A stretch of 64,000 nucleotides of DNA from Imperialibacter sp. EC-SDR9 (GCF_902498805.1 NZ_LR701578.1:186001-250000), one strand, 5' to 3'; shown: positions 10,069-19,508, counted from the stretch's first letter. The notes: generated from the sequence alone by a model not told the origin. Program-made: numbers and translations.

Positions 10069-10617
10069 CTATTTTTTTACTACAAGCCCAATGCTTTTAA
10101 ACTCATGGTCCCTTCCTGCCGTTTTTCCATACATCAGTGCCTCCACCACTGGCTGGAAGACGGCCGTTTCGGCACTCCATTCTACAAAAAAGTTGGCGCC
10201 AGACCCACCCGATTCATCGTTCTGCGGAATAAAGTACTCGATAGTTTCCATTGGCCCCGCTTCTACGATGCGGGGTGTAAAGTGCCTGACCAGCTGGCCT
10301 CGGGTGTCGTAGTAGTCAACCCGGGTAATGTTAATTGACGTGGTGGGGTCGGTGTTCCTTATACTCAACAAGATAGAAAGATTCTGCCGGGAATTGTCGG
10401 ACAATGGGATACTTGAATAGGCGGGTACATACATCTTCTGCCCTCTCGCCAATGTGATATCTGGTGGAGCCACATAGTTTTCTTCGATGTGGCCTTCACT
10501 CAATATTGAAATGTCTTCCTGCATCTGGGCCAGGTAGAGGGTAATGACTACGAGAAATATATACCCAAGCAGAAAGCCCCCTGCAATTCGCAGGAGTTGT
10601 TTTTTTGGATCATCCAT
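10069..10617 (-). CDS. DUF3124 family membrane-anchored protein
   Basis: This protein of 182 residues has one N-terminal membrane segment (about residues 10-28) and a periplasmic domain that I recognise as DUF3124: GQKMYVPAYSSIPLSDN, then LSILLSIRNTD, then ITRVDYYDTRGQLVR. The molecular function of the family is not known. It lies directly upstream of the K+/H+ antiporter gene, 11 bases apart, so a link to ion homeostasis is possible, though this is only inference from position. Confidence 0.85.
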   Translation of the reverse strand: MDDPKKQLLRIAGGFLLGYIFLVVITLYLAQMQEDISILSEGHIEENYVAPPDITLARGQKMYVPAYSSIPLSDNSRQNLSILLSIRNTDPTTSINITRVDYYDTRGQLVRHFTPRIVEAGPMETIEYFIPQNDESGGSGANFFVEWSAETAVFQPVVEALMYGKTAGRDHEFKSIGLVVKK

Positions 10618-10746
10618 GTAAGCTTCTTTTTTAGTTAAAACTATATAAAGGCAGATTCAATCCGCCTGATATTCCGTATCAGTCTTTTGCGGAGGGGGAA
10701 ACCTTGCTGCAGCACCCGCCTTCCGGCTGACTAAAAAGAAGGGATG

Positions 10747-11082
10747 TTACCTGAAGAAATGAAAGGGGAATAGTTGTGTGGACCGGAAAAGGTGCAGCCA
10801 CGGCCAGGCATTCCCCGCCGATTGAACCAAATCATTGCCATTGACAGGCACAGCCGAAAACGCAGCAGGGCGGGCACAAAAGAGAAGAAGGTAAGGTAGT
10901 TGGGTTTTTTGACGAGTGGGATTGAGCCGGGATTGGAATAAAAACTCCACAGCTGTGTCGGATATGAGAGAGGTCAGCTCGTCATCCTGGTGGTCGAAAA
11001 CCGTGCGCACAGTCTCGTTTCCAGGGGGAAAGGCGATGACGAGTAAAAGAAATAGTGCGATGACCCGGAACCGAAGCAGCAT
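10747..11082 (-). CDS. Small exported protein of unknown function
   Basis: I do not recognise this protein. From the ATG at 11082 it has 111 residues, starting with a convincing signal peptide (MLLRFRVIALFLLLVIAFPPG). It then has an acidic stretch (FDHQDDELTSLI) and ends in LFPFHFFR. A further in-frame ATG at 11148 would put 22 extra hydrophobic residues in front of the signal peptide and looks less likely. It lies 129 bases upstream of the DUF3124 gene on the same strand. Short exported proteins of this kind are common in Bacteroidota, but this could still be a chance frame. Confidence 0.45.
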   Translation of the reverse strand: MLLRFRVIALFLLLVIAFPPGNETVRTVFDHQDDELTSLISDTAVEFLFQSRLNPTRQKTQLPYLLLFCARPAAFSAVPVNGNDLVQSAGNAWPWLHLFRSTQLFPFHFFR

Positions 11083-11437
11083 ATTGCAAATAACAACATT
11101 TGAGACAAAGGGAAAGACAAAGAAGTTCCAGGGAATGGTAAACTTCATTCAACACAGGGTCGGGGTTTTATCTTCAAGCCGTTCAACTTCCCCGAGTTGG
11201 ATCCCCAAAGCCGGGAGCCATCACGGCTAAAATAGTTTTGAAAGTCATTTTATACTTTGTGTGGGTCTCTTTTAGTAATGCATCTTTAACCCATCAACTT
11301 ATTTAAGAACAATACTTTTGCCCACTTACGATTGCGGGCAATAAATGAAAATTAGTGGCACATCAGGGAATAAAAGGGTAGCGAAGGTCTTAACTTAGCG
11401 GCACTATTTTCGGTGCTAAAATTCTTACACGTTAACC
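11083..11437. other. Intergenic gap, no gene seen
   Basis: This 355-base gap lies between the small exported protein and rmuC, which are divergent. I see no RNA gene, no terminator and no convincing small ORF. A possible weak promoter -7 element, TAACTTAG, lies at 11391-11398 ahead of rmuC, but no TTTG is found at the right distance. Confidence 0.4.
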
Positions 11438-12772
11438 ATGGATTTGATTTCACTCCTTATCGGATTAGCCATTGGCTTGGTGGCTACAGCACTTGTCCTG
11501 CTAGCCAGGCAGTCGACCACCAAACAAAGTTTGCAACGTGAGTTTGAAGCAAAAAGCAATGAGCAGAATACACAAAACGCCCTACTGAAGGGCAAGCTGG
11601 AAGAGGTGGAGAAAGAAGCAGCTGGGTACGTGCAAGAGATTAAGTCAGAAAGAGAAAAGGTAATTCAACTGAGCACAAGAAATTCCACGCTGGAGGCCAA
11701 TTATAAAAATCTACAGGAGAGGCTGGACGAGCACAAAAAGGAAGTGGCTGAGCTCCAGCAACGTTTCACCGTAGAGTTCAAGCACCTTGCTCAGGAAATC
11801 TTTGAAGAAAAAAGTAAAAAATTCACTGACCAGAATAAGACGAATATAGCCGAGGTGCTCAATCCGCTACGGGAGAAAATAGCCGAGTTTGAAAAAAAGG
11901 TGGAAGACACGAACAAAGAAAGCCTGAAGTGGAACAGCAGCCTGAGCGAGCAAATCAAAAACCTCCGTGAGTTGAATCAACAGATTACCAAAGAAGCGGA
12001 GAACCTCACCCGAGCCTTGAAAGGCGACAGCAAATCACAGGGAAGCTGGGGTGAAATGCAGCTGGAGGCGATCCTTGAAAAAGCCGGTCTCCAAAAAGAC
12101 ATCCACTATTTCAAAGAGAAGAACTTCAAGAATGAGGACGGCTCCAATCAGCGCCCCGACTACATCATCAAACTTCCGGATGAAAAGTATCTGGTCCTTG
12201 ATTCAAAAGTGTCGCTAACGGCCTATACCAACTTTTTCAATGCCGAAAACGACCTGGAACAAGCGAAATTCCTGAAGCTGCATATTGATAGCATTTACAG
12301 CCATATCAAGTTGCTCGGCGAGCGCAACTATCAAAATCTTTACGAAATTAGCCAGCCCGACTATGTGATGATGTTTGTGGCAAACGAACCTGCACTGACT
12401 GTTGCTTACAAAGAGGATCATGCACTCTATGAAAAAGGGCTAGACAAAAATATCGTGCTGGTGTCCACCACTACACTCCTTGCCACCCTGCGCACTATTT
12501 CGTACATATGGAAGCAGGACATGCAGAACAAAAATGCTGAGGAAATTGCCAGGCAAGCCGGCGCACTCTATGACAAATTCGATGGCTTCGTGGCCGACTT
12601 GGTGAAGGTGGGCAACAGCCTTAAACAAACCAAAGAAAACTACGATTCGGCAATGAATAAGCTGGTAGATGGCAAGGACAACCTTGTTCGTAAAACCGAG
12701 CGGTTGAGAGAGCTGGGAGCAAAAACCACCAAGCAACTTGACCAGAGGCTCATCGACAGATCAATGGACTAA
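11438..12772 (+). CDS. rmuC: RmuC family DNA recombination protein
   Basis: RmuC limits recombination at inverted repeats in E. coli and is thought to act as a nuclease or nuclease-associated factor on DNA. The 444 residues show the usual architecture: an N-terminal membrane anchor (about 3-21), a long coiled coil (about 25-180) and the RmuC catalytic-like domain (about 200-400). The domain includes GSWGEMQLEAILEKAGL, RPDYIIKLPDEKYLVLDSKVSL and LVSTTTLLATLRTISYIW, all family hallmarks. DSKV is part of the predicted nuclease core. It stands 59 bases upstream of a GroES-like gene on the same strand. Confidence 0.94.
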   Translation: MDLISLLIGLAIGLVATALVLLARQSTTKQSLQREFEAKSNEQNTQNALLKGKLEEVEKEAAGYVQEIKSEREKVIQLSTRNSTLEANYKNLQERLDEHKKEVAELQQRFTVEFKHLAQEIFEEKSKKFTDQNKTNIAEVLNPLREKIAEFEKKVEDTNKESLKWNSSLSEQIKNLRELNQQITKEAENLTRALKGDSKSQGSWGEMQLEAILEKAGLQKDIHYFKEKNFKNEDGSNQRPDYIIKLPDEKYLVLDSKVSLTAYTNFFNAENDLEQAKFLKLHIDSIYSHIKLLGERNYQNLYEISQPDYVMMFVANEPALTVAYKEDHALYEKGLDKNIVLVSTTTLLATLRTISYIWKQDMQNKNAEEIARQAGALYDKFDGFVADLVKVGNSLKQTKENYDSAMNKLVDGKDNLVRKTERLRELGAKTTKQLDQRLIDRSMD

Positions 12773-12831
12773 ACTGTTTTGTGCATTTTTTGGTTTAAGA
12801 GTAACTTTGAAACCTGATGAAGGGAAAAAGA

Positions 12832-13212
12832 ATGGAATTGACAGCAGACAACAAGCTGAAAAAGCTGGTGATAGTGGGCGACAGGGTATTGGTCAAGCCA
12901 AAAAAAGAATCAGAGAAAACCGAAAGTGGGCTTTACCTGCCTCCAGGAGTGCAGGAGAAAGAAAAAATACAAAGCGGATACATCGTGAAAGCCGGGCCTG
13001 GCTACCCTATTCCTATGCAGGCCGACGACGACGAACCCTGGAAAGCTGAAGAGGACAAAGTGAAATATGTACCGCTTCAGGCAAAAGAAGGGGACATGGC
13101 CATTTTCCTGCAAAAGGCTGCTTTTGAGGTGCACTACAAAGGCGAAAAGTACTTCATTGTGCCGCAGTCGGCTATTTTGATGCTGGAGCGGGAAGAGGAT
13201 TTGTTTGATTAA
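12832..13212 (+). CDS. GroES-like co-chaperone family protein (stand-alone)
   Basis: This protein of 126 residues carries a Cpn10/GroES-like fold: VIVGDRVLVKPKKESEKTESGLYLPPG resembles the GroES core, and the C-terminus KYFIVPQSAILM resembles its last strand. About 35 extra residues (around PMQADDDEPWKAEEDKVKYV) sit where GroES has a shorter loop, so this is a divergent relative. There is no groEL next to it. I place the start at 12832 because AAGGGAAAAAG, a good ribosome-binding site, lies just ahead; an ATG at 12817 would place that site inside the gene. It overlaps the stop of the convergent oxidoreductase gene by 4 bases. Confidence 0.8.
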   Translation: MELTADNKLKKLVIVGDRVLVKPKKESEKTESGLYLPPGVQEKEKIQSGYIVKAGPGYPIPMQADDDEPWKAEEDKVKYVPLQAKEGDMAIFLQKAAFEVHYKGEKYFIVPQSAILMLEREEDLFD

Positions 13213-14192
13213 ACATCCGCCTCGTACTTCAACCCAATTTTTTCCCTGATTCTGTCGAGGGTCTTTAACACAAGGAGGCTGTCGCCATAGCTCCAAAGAT
13301 CGCTCTCTGTTTTGCCTTCATCCAGGCATTTGTGCACTTCTGCCACTTGGTAGTTAAGCCCATTGCTTGGGTAGTCAAACTTCACAAGCCCCCGGGGCTT
13401 CCAATCGGTAAAAATATTGATATTGGTTTGCCCCCAAAAAGGCTGATCTATCTGGATGCGGCTCTTCGATCCGTTGATGCTGGCCACCTGAGTATTATTT
13501 GAAATAATGGAGCACGAAAGGCTGGCAATTGCCCCATTGTCATACTCCAGCAGCATAGCACACTGCTCATCCACACCGGTTGGCCCAATCACTCCGCTGG
13601 CCTGTATTTTTGTCGGCTCACCCAGAAGGGCTGTCGTGAGAAAAACAGGGTAAATACCCACGTCGAGCAATGCCCCGCCGCCTAATTCTTTGTTAAAAAG
13701 CCGGGCTCCAGGGTCATAGGGAGCTTTGAAACCAAAATCAGCCTGGACAGAAACAACATGACCGATCTCCTCCTTTTTCACTATCTCAATCACCCGCTTC
13801 ATCGATGGAAGAAACCTTGTCCACAAAGCCTCCATGATAAACACACCTGACTCACGGGCCACCTCATATACCTCTTTGGCCTGCTGGTAATTCATGGCGA
13901 AGGGCTTCTCGCAAAGAACTGGCTTGCCAAAACGCAGACAGGCCTTGGCCAGTGATGCGTGGGACGGATGCGTAGTGGCAATGTAAACTATGTCAACTTC
14001 CTTGTCGAGAATGAGATCTTCATAATTGTCGTAAAACGTCTTCGCTTCAAAACGTTCAGCAAAAGCCTCTGCATTTTTTTTGTCTCTGGAGGCCACTGCT
14101 ACCAGCTGGGCAGTAGGAATCACTTTTAACGCTTCCGCAAATTTGTGGGCAATCCTCCCCAGTCCTACAATCCCCCAGCGATAGGTATTCAT
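13209..14192 (-). CDS. Gfo/Idh/MocA family NAD(P)-dependent oxidoreductase
   Basis: This 327-residue dehydrogenase acts on an unknown sugar or inositol-like substrate. The N-terminal Rossmann fold starts at once with WGIVGLGRIAHKFAEAL. The family motif EKPFAMN (about residues 96-102) contains the lysine that usually helps catalysis. The C-terminal half is the typical alpha/beta domain, with GGGALLDVGIYPV at its start. It converges with the GroES-like gene (4-base stop overlap). The neighbours give no pathway hint. Confidence 0.92.
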   Translation of the reverse strand: MNTYRWGIVGLGRIAHKFAEALKVIPTAQLVAVASRDKKNAEAFAERFEAKTFYDNYEDLILDKEVDIVYIATTHPSHASLAKACLRFGKPVLCEKPFAMNYQQAKEVYEVARESGVFIMEALWTRFLPSMKRVIEIVKKEEIGHVVSVQADFGFKAPYDPGARLFNKELGGGALLDVGIYPVFLTTALLGEPTKIQASGVIGPTGVDEQCAMLLEYDNGAIASLSCSIISNNTQVASINGSKSRIQIDQPFWGQTNINIFTDWKPRGLVKFDYPSNGLNYQVAEVHKCLDEGKTESDLWSYGDSLLVLKTLDRIREKIGLKYEADV

Positions 14193-14278
14193 TAATTCTC
14201 TTTTATTAGAATAGTATTAGACAAATCTTTAGCTAAATACATCAATATTTTCATTTGAACGCCAATTTATAACAATAG

Positions 14279-15508
14279 TTATACTATCAAACCACTACTT
14301 TTTAACCTGCTGAGTGAGAGCAAAGTAGGGAGCCCCTGCTGACCGGCGATAATACTTGCTGCCAGCTTGCCCAGGCCAGGCCCATGCTTGAAACCATGTC
14401 CCGATCCTCCACCCAGCAACCAAACGTTTGAAGCTTCGGGATGTGTGTCCAGAATAAAGCTCCCATCAGGCGTATTTGTGTATTGACACACCCTCGACTC
14501 AACCAGTGGCAGACTTCCCAGGCCCGGAAACCGGTGATGCGCATAATCTCTTGCTCTCTCCACTTCTGACTCTTCTGGTATCCGGCTCTGGGTTGTTGGA
14601 TCAATTTCACGACCCCGCTTGTCGGACGCTACCTTAAAGCCCCTTTGAAAGCCCCCGGGAATGCCGTAAAAGCCCCCATCATTGGCCATATCAATCCAGC
14701 CGGGCAAATTTGCTTCAAAAAAACCAGCTTTTGCATCAGGCAAACCAAAGTAATGTACTTCCTGCCGGGTCACGGCCAGGTGCTGTCCGAGCACCTCCGG
14801 AAACAACGACTTGAGCCACGGGCCACCGGCGAACAGGTAGATGTCCATTTCATGCCTGCCTCCTGATGAAGTTTTACAGCCACCCATTTTACCATTTCTA
14901 ACTGAACCTGGCGTCAGCGCCTCTGCAATATATTGGCCTCCCTCAGAGACAAATTTTTTCAGCACAGCCTGACAGCTTTCCCTGGCTTTAAGCACACCTG
15001 CCTTTTCTTCCAGAATCAGGTATGAAAGATCGGAACAATTCACATACGAAAACCGATCCGGCACTTCAGTGGCTTTGTAAAGCTGGTAAGGAAGCTTCAA
15101 ACCATCCATCTGAACGACGGCGCTCTCCATCTCGTTGTCATTTTCACCCACCATCCACAAATTGCCCGTAGTATGCAATAGCTTGCTACCCTCCCATGCT
15201 TCCGTTTCCAGCCACATATCGTACGACTCGTTGGCCAGCTTCGTATAAAAGCTATTGCTTCCGTACACGCTCCTCATCAACCTTGTTTCTCCACCAGAAC
15301 TTGATAGGGAATTGCCTGCGCCCCATGGGTCAAACAGCGTTACTTTGTAGCCAAGCCTAAGCAAATTCAGCGCTGTCCACCCGCCAAAGGCACCCGCACC
15401 AGCCACAGCAATACGGGTGGACAAAGGAAGCGCAGGCTTAAAAACATCCGCAACATTATCGGCCTCAGCGTATCTGGGAGCGATGGTCGACATATTTTTC
15501 CAGGCCAT
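14279..15508 (-). CDS. FAD-dependent oxidase of the monomeric sarcosine/N-methyltryptophan oxidase family
   Basis: This 409-residue enzyme resembles MSOX and MTOX, which oxidise N-methyl amino acids and release formaldehyde and H2O2. The FAD fingerprint IAVAGAGAFGGWTAL lies near residue 33. The family motif GETRLMRSVYG (about 74-84) matches the G-x-T-R-x-x-R-x-x-Y pattern of MSOX. Near residue 340, VCQYTNTPDGSF keeps the cysteine that covalently holds FAD in MSOX. The C-terminus GGGSGHGFKHGPGLG is the usual FAD-contact loop. No Tat or Sec signal is seen. The exact amine substrate is not clear. Confidence 0.88.
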   Translation of the reverse strand: MAWKNMSTIAPRYAEADNVADVFKPALPLSTRIAVAGAGAFGGWTALNLLRLGYKVTLFDPWGAGNSLSSSGGETRLMRSVYGSNSFYTKLANESYDMWLETEAWEGSKLLHTTGNLWMVGENDNEMESAVVQMDGLKLPYQLYKATEVPDRFSYVNCSDLSYLILEEKAGVLKARESCQAVLKKFVSEGGQYIAEALTPGSVRNGKMGGCKTSSGGRHEMDIYLFAGGPWLKSLFPEVLGQHLAVTRQEVHYFGLPDAKAGFFEANLPGWIDMANDGGFYGIPGGFQRGFKVASDKRGREIDPTTQSRIPEESEVERARDYAHHRFPGLGSLPLVESRVCQYTNTPDGSFILDTHPEASNVWLLGGGSGHGFKHGPGLGKLAASIIAGQQGLPTLLSLSRLKSSGLIV

Positions 15509-15614
15509 GGGGTATAATTATTTTGATGTGTTATTAGAGTTCAGGTAACTTGATTTTACTTGGTAAATGAAATTTATGTAATATTGAATTAGAACCTTAA
15601 TTAAAAAGAAAATT

Positions 15615-16532
15615 ATGGAAGAACAGGCGTCGGGATTTCTTTTGGCTTGGCACAACTTCATGGAAAATGGAGCCTATATATTGATTGCTCTCGCAGTTGC
15701 TATATACATTATTACAAAGCTTCGCATTTCCAGTTTTAAAGAGCTCAAGCAGAAGTATGATTTTACCAGCAAATATGAATCAAAGCTCCTTTGGGTGATG
15801 CATTTGTGCATTGCGCTGGCCATTACAGCGTATGCCAACACTTACAAAGACGAGACAGTCGAACTGAACTTTGTGTGGTTCTTCGTTAGGCTGTTTATCA
15901 CCATTGCCATAGGTACTTTGTACGGTTATGTTGCATTTCTTATCCTTAAATTCTATTACCCTACAGCCCAATCAAAAAGGCTGAAAAAGTTCAGATATAC
16001 TCCCCGGGTCAATCCTAAAACTGGCAACAAAATGAAGCTGCTTAGTGAAGAAGAAGAGGATGTTTACCTTGACGAGGGGATGCAGGCGGAAGAGAATATC
16101 TTCAGTGTTGATTACGATGTATGGATAGATCAGGAAACAGGCGAAACTAAGATTGAAAAGTATCCGGGCAACCTCATTGCGATTGAGTGCGACAGGTGTG
16201 GTTTCCAAACGCTGAAGCTTGAAAGCGAGGAAATAATCAGCGAAGCCACGGAAACAGAGGAAGGCAAAATTGTTCAGCACTACAAATGCTCGTACTGTAA
16301 CCGCATAAAGCACAAAGACAAGAAATTGGGGCTGGTTAGAAAAGACGGCCAGTTTATTGTGCCGGAGAACGCCACTTTTGTTGATGATCCTTTGGGTGGT
16401 AAAAAGGTGATTCTTATCAAGGTGGAGATTCATGCCAAAGACGGTGAATCTAAATCCTTCGAGTTCCAAAACCTTAAAGAGGCGCAGAAATTCATGGACG
16501 AGTTTGACTTTGACCGAGTAGTGGAAAAGTGA
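15615..16532 (+). CDS. Membrane protein with C-terminal zinc-ribbon-like motif, function unknown
   Basis: I do not recognise this 305-residue protein. Three membrane segments lie at about residues 16-34, 55-73 and 85-115. A charged cytoplasmic-like tail of about 190 residues follows. In it, two CxxC pairs (CDRC near 194 and CSYC near 224) form a probable zinc ribbon. The downstream DUF2141 gene begins with a GTG inside its stop codon region (overlap at 16529-16532), so translation of the two is probably coupled. The start is an ATG at 15615 after an A-rich leader. Confidence 0.75.
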   Translation: MEEQASGFLLAWHNFMENGAYILIALAVAIYIITKLRISSFKELKQKYDFTSKYESKLLWVMHLCIALAITAYANTYKDETVELNFVWFFVRLFITIAIGTLYGYVAFLILKFYYPTAQSKRLKKFRYTPRVNPKTGNKMKLLSEEEEDVYLDEGMQAEENIFSVDYDVWIDQETGETKIEKYPGNLIAIECDRCGFQTLKLESEEIISEATETEEGKIVQHYKCSYCNRIKHKDKKLGLVRKDGQFIVPENATFVDDPLGGKKVILIKVEIHAKDGESKSFEFQNLKEAQKFMDEFDFDRVVEK

Positions 16533-16939
16533 TAGTAGTAGTTCTAAGCCTTCTTTTGAATTGGCTCCAAAGCGATTCATCAGGCACACTTACTGTGGAG
16601 GTCAAAGGGATAAAAAACGTAAAGGGCGACATTCGTGTGGCCCTTTACGATTTAAAAGAAAATTTTCTCACAGATCGGCTTTACAAAGGCAGGGTAGAAA
16701 AGGTAAAAGGAGAGTCGGCGCTGGTGCAATTCACAAGTCTTCCCTTTGGCTCTTATGCCATTAGTGTGTTTCACGACGAAAATGAAAACGGCAAGCTTGA
16801 TACTGGCCTGTTCGGCATACCAAAAGAACCTTATGGTTTTGGAAATGATTCCATGGGGGTATTAGGCCCTCCTGATTTCGAAGAAGCTTCAGTTAACTTT
16901 CAGGCAAAGACTGCCACCCATAGCATCTCGCTTCGATAA
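16529..16939 (+). CDS. DUF2141 family exported protein
   Basis: This is a 136-residue exported protein. A GTG start overlaps the stop of the preceding gene. The first 15 residues are hydrophobic and act as a short signal peptide. The rest matches DUF2141: GDIRVALYD, then FTSLPFGSYAISVFHDENENGKLDTGLFGIPKEPYGF in the middle, where the acidic DENENGKLD loop looks like a possible Ca-binding turn. The function is unknown. It is common in Bacteroidota and Proteobacteria. Confidence 0.88.
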   Translation: MIVVVLSLLLNWLQSDSSGTLTVEVKGIKNVKGDIRVALYDLKENFLTDRLYKGRVEKVKGESALVQFTSLPFGSYAISVFHDENENGKLDTGLFGIPKEPYGFGNDSMGVLGPPDFEEASVNFQAKTATHSISLR

Positions 16940-16998
16940 TTCGTCAGATATTACTATCTCGTAAAAAGGAAAAGCATAGTCTACCGACCAATCCAGCC

Positions 16999-17937
16999 AT
17001 GAAAGTCTCAACGATAATTGTCCGTCTTTCCTTTTTATCGCTTATCACGTCATTTCTTTTGACCTCTTGCGACCATAAAATGTCGGAGGAAGAAGTAGCA
17101 GCTTACAAAGTAGCACATCAAAAATGGCAACAGGAACGAATCGAAAAACTAAAGGCCCCCAACGGCTATGTCAACCTTGCAGGCCTTTACATCCTTAACA
17201 AGGGCTTGTCTACCTTCGGGTCGGATTCGTCCAATAAGATTGTATTTCCTGAAAAAGCCCCCGCTTTTCTTGGTAAGCTGCGAGTGACAAATACCAAATC
17301 TGTACTGTATGAGGCTCCCTCTGAGCCTGTGGTAATGATGAAGGAAACAGGAAAAGACTCAATTTGGGAAGCCCCGGCCCTGCAGCTGGTTTATGACGAC
17401 TCGATGCATATGAGTCTGCAAATGAGCCACGAGGCGCTTACCTGGTTTGTTATCAAAAGAGGTGATGAGCTGGCAGTGCGCCTGCGAGACTTTGAAAACC
17501 CAAAATTAGACTCTCTTCAATCGATCGATTCCTACCCTGTGGATGTGAATTGGGTGGTCACCGCTGAATTTGAGCCGTACGATCCCCCTAAAGTGCTGAA
17601 AATCCAAAACATCCTTGGCATCACTTATGACCAGCCAAGCCCGGGCAGGCTTGTGTTTGAAAAAGATGGCGAGGAATATGCGCTCGATGTGACAGAAGAA
17701 GGTGATGAGTTTTTTGTGACTTATGCTGATGAAACAACCGGAGAAGAAACGTACGGAGGTGGCCGCTATATGTATACTACAAAGCCCAACAGCAGCGGGG
17801 AAGTGGTGATGGACTTCAACAAGGGATACAATCCACCCTGCGTGTATACACCTTTTGCAACTTGTCCGCTTCCTCCCCCTCAAAACAAGTTGAAGGTGGC
17901 AATATTGGCCGGGGAAAAATTTGCCCGCCACTATTGA
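16999..17937 (+). CDS. DUF1684 family lipoprotein
   Basis: This is a 312-residue lipoprotein. The signal peptide ends in the lipobox LLTSC with Cys 24 as the lipidation site. The mature part matches DUF1684: HQKWQQERIEKLKAPNGYVNLAGLY near the N-terminus and the C-terminal Asn/Pro/Cys-rich end FNKGYNPPCVYTPFATCPLPPPQNKL. The family function is not established. It sits 59 bases after the DUF2141 gene on the same strand. Confidence 0.88.
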   Translation: MKVSTIIVRLSFLSLITSFLLTSCDHKMSEEEVAAYKVAHQKWQQERIEKLKAPNGYVNLAGLYILNKGLSTFGSDSSNKIVFPEKAPAFLGKLRVTNTKSVLYEAPSEPVVMMKETGKDSIWEAPALQLVYDDSMHMSLQMSHEALTWFVIKRGDELAVRLRDFENPKLDSLQSIDSYPVDVNWVVTAEFEPYDPPKVLKIQNILGITYDQPSPGRLVFEKDGEEYALDVTEEGDEFFVTYADETTGEETYGGGRYMYTTKPNSSGEVVMDFNKGYNPPCVYTPFATCPLPPPQNKLKVAILAGEKFARHY

Positions 17938-18018
17938 TTGTCCACACTTTTGATCAAAGGATTGGGCTTTTCTGTGCTATTTTCTAATTTCAGGCACCTA
18001 CCTAAATATATCCACTGA

Positions 18019-19503
18019 ATGGAAAGCAAATCGCTGGCTTCTAAAATTGGACTCGTGCTGGGGCCCGTCCTTTTCATTATCTTCCAGTTTATAGTGCAGC
18101 CCGAAGGGATGAGCGAATCGGGCCGCTCCGTCTTAGCCTGTACCCTTTGGGTAGCCACCTGGTGGACAACAGAAGCCATTCCTATGGCTGCTACTTCATT
18201 ATTACCCATTGTGATACTTCCATTAACCGGCGGCGCCCAAATTGACACAGTGACAGCCGCTTATGGCAATAAAATTTTATTCCTCTACATGGGAGGCTTT
18301 ATTATCGCCATTGCCATGGAGAAGTGGAACCTGCACAAAAGAATCGCCCTCACCATTATTTCATGGGTAGGCACCAACAGCCGGGGTATCGTGCTCGGCT
18401 TCATCATCGCTACGGCGTTCCTTTCCATGTGGATTTCGAACACTGCCACTTCGCTCATGATGGTGACTATTGGCATTGCGTTGATCAGTCAGCTTGGAGG
18501 CATTATCGACAAGAGTGACATGCCCGACAAAGTGAAGCTAAAGGCAAATTTGGGGAAGGCGCTGATGCTCAGCATTGCCTATGCGGCTTCCATCGGAGGC
18601 ATGGGAACATTGATAGGTACGCCTACCAATGTCGTTTTCTCTGCCATTGCTCAGCAGCTTTTTGATGTCGAAATATCTTTTGCTCTTTGGATGGCTTTTG
18701 CGATGCCTCTTGTTGTCGTTCTCTTAACAATCCTTTGGTGGTATATGGTGAGGGTTGCCTATCCGCTGCCCAAAAAACCACTGGCGGGCGGCAGGAAGCA
18801 AATCGAAGACGACCTGAAAGAACTAGGCAAAATGAGCTGGGAAGAAAAAGCCGTTTTTGCTGTCTTCACCTTAACAGCCTTTTCCTGGATAACCAGTTCA
18901 TTCCTTCTCAAAAAAGTCCTTCCTGGTCTTGACGACACCATCATTGCCATGAGTGGAGCATTGGCTTTGTTTCTGGTTCCTGCTAAAAGTGAAGCGAACA
19001 AAATGGTCATGGACTGGGAGTCGGCGGTGAAGCTCCCCTGGGGGATAATTGTGCTGTTCGGTGGTGGGCTGGCATTGGCAGCTGGCTTTCAGGAATCTGG
19101 CCTGGCTGAATGGATCGGCCAGCAAATGTCGTTGCTCGAAGGCGTTAACCTCCTGCTTCTTATTTTTATAGTCGCCCTCATGCTCAATTTCTTAACCGAG
19201 GTAACTTCCAATGTAGCCACAGCTTCTATCATGCTGCCGATTTTGGCTGCACTTTCTCAGTCGATTGGTGTGCACCCGTTTGGGCCAATGATCGCCGCTA
19301 CGCTCGCTGCCTCCTGCGCTTTTATGCTGCCTATTGCCACTCCGCCAAATGCCATTGTATTTAGTTTTGGCCATGTGGAAATGAAAGATATGATTCGAAA
19401 AGGCTTTGCACTGAACCTCGCCAGCACGGTGCTGATAACGCTTTCTGTTTATTTTTTGATGGAGCTGGTGCTCGGTATCGACTTATCAGTGAACCCGTTT
19501 TAG
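18019..19503 (+). CDS. DASS/SLC13 family sodium-coupled anion symporter
   Basis: This is a 494-residue inner-membrane transporter of the divalent-anion:Na+ symporter family, which imports C4-dicarboxylates, citrate or sulfate. The two SNT-type motifs that bind Na+ and substrate are visible: WISNTATSLMM (about 138-148) and the second-repeat form TSNVATASIMLP (about 395-406). Each is followed by a conserved helical hairpin region (GTPTNVVF and ATPPNAIVF). About 11-12 membrane segments are present. The substrate is most likely a dicarboxylate, but sulfate cannot be excluded. Confidence 0.92.
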   Translation: MESKSLASKIGLVLGPVLFIIFQFIVQPEGMSESGRSVLACTLWVATWWTTEAIPMAATSLLPIVILPLTGGAQIDTVTAAYGNKILFLYMGGFIIAIAMEKWNLHKRIALTIISWVGTNSRGIVLGFIIATAFLSMWISNTATSLMMVTIGIALISQLGGIIDKSDMPDKVKLKANLGKALMLSIAYAASIGGMGTLIGTPTNVVFSAIAQQLFDVEISFALWMAFAMPLVVVLLTILWWYMVRVAYPLPKKPLAGGRKQIEDDLKELGKMSWEEKAVFAVFTLTAFSWITSSFLLKKVLPGLDDTIIAMSGALALFLVPAKSEANKMVMDWESAVKLPWGIIVLFGGGLALAAGFQESGLAEWIGQQMSLLEGVNLLLLIFIVALMLNFLTEVTSNVATASIMLPILAALSQSIGVHPFGPMIAATLAASCAFMLPIATPPNAIVFSFGHVEMKDMIRKGFALNLASTVLITLSVYFLMELVLGIDLSVNPF

Positions 19504-19508
19504 GTGAA

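Noticed and set aside
11310-11342. Hairpin GCCC/GGGC in the gap ahead of rmuC as a terminator
   Set aside because: Only four paired bases and a long loop, with no T-run; probably chance.
15972-16589. Open frame of 205 codons on the minus strand
   Set aside because: Antisense of the zinc-ribbon membrane protein gene, no supported start or motif.
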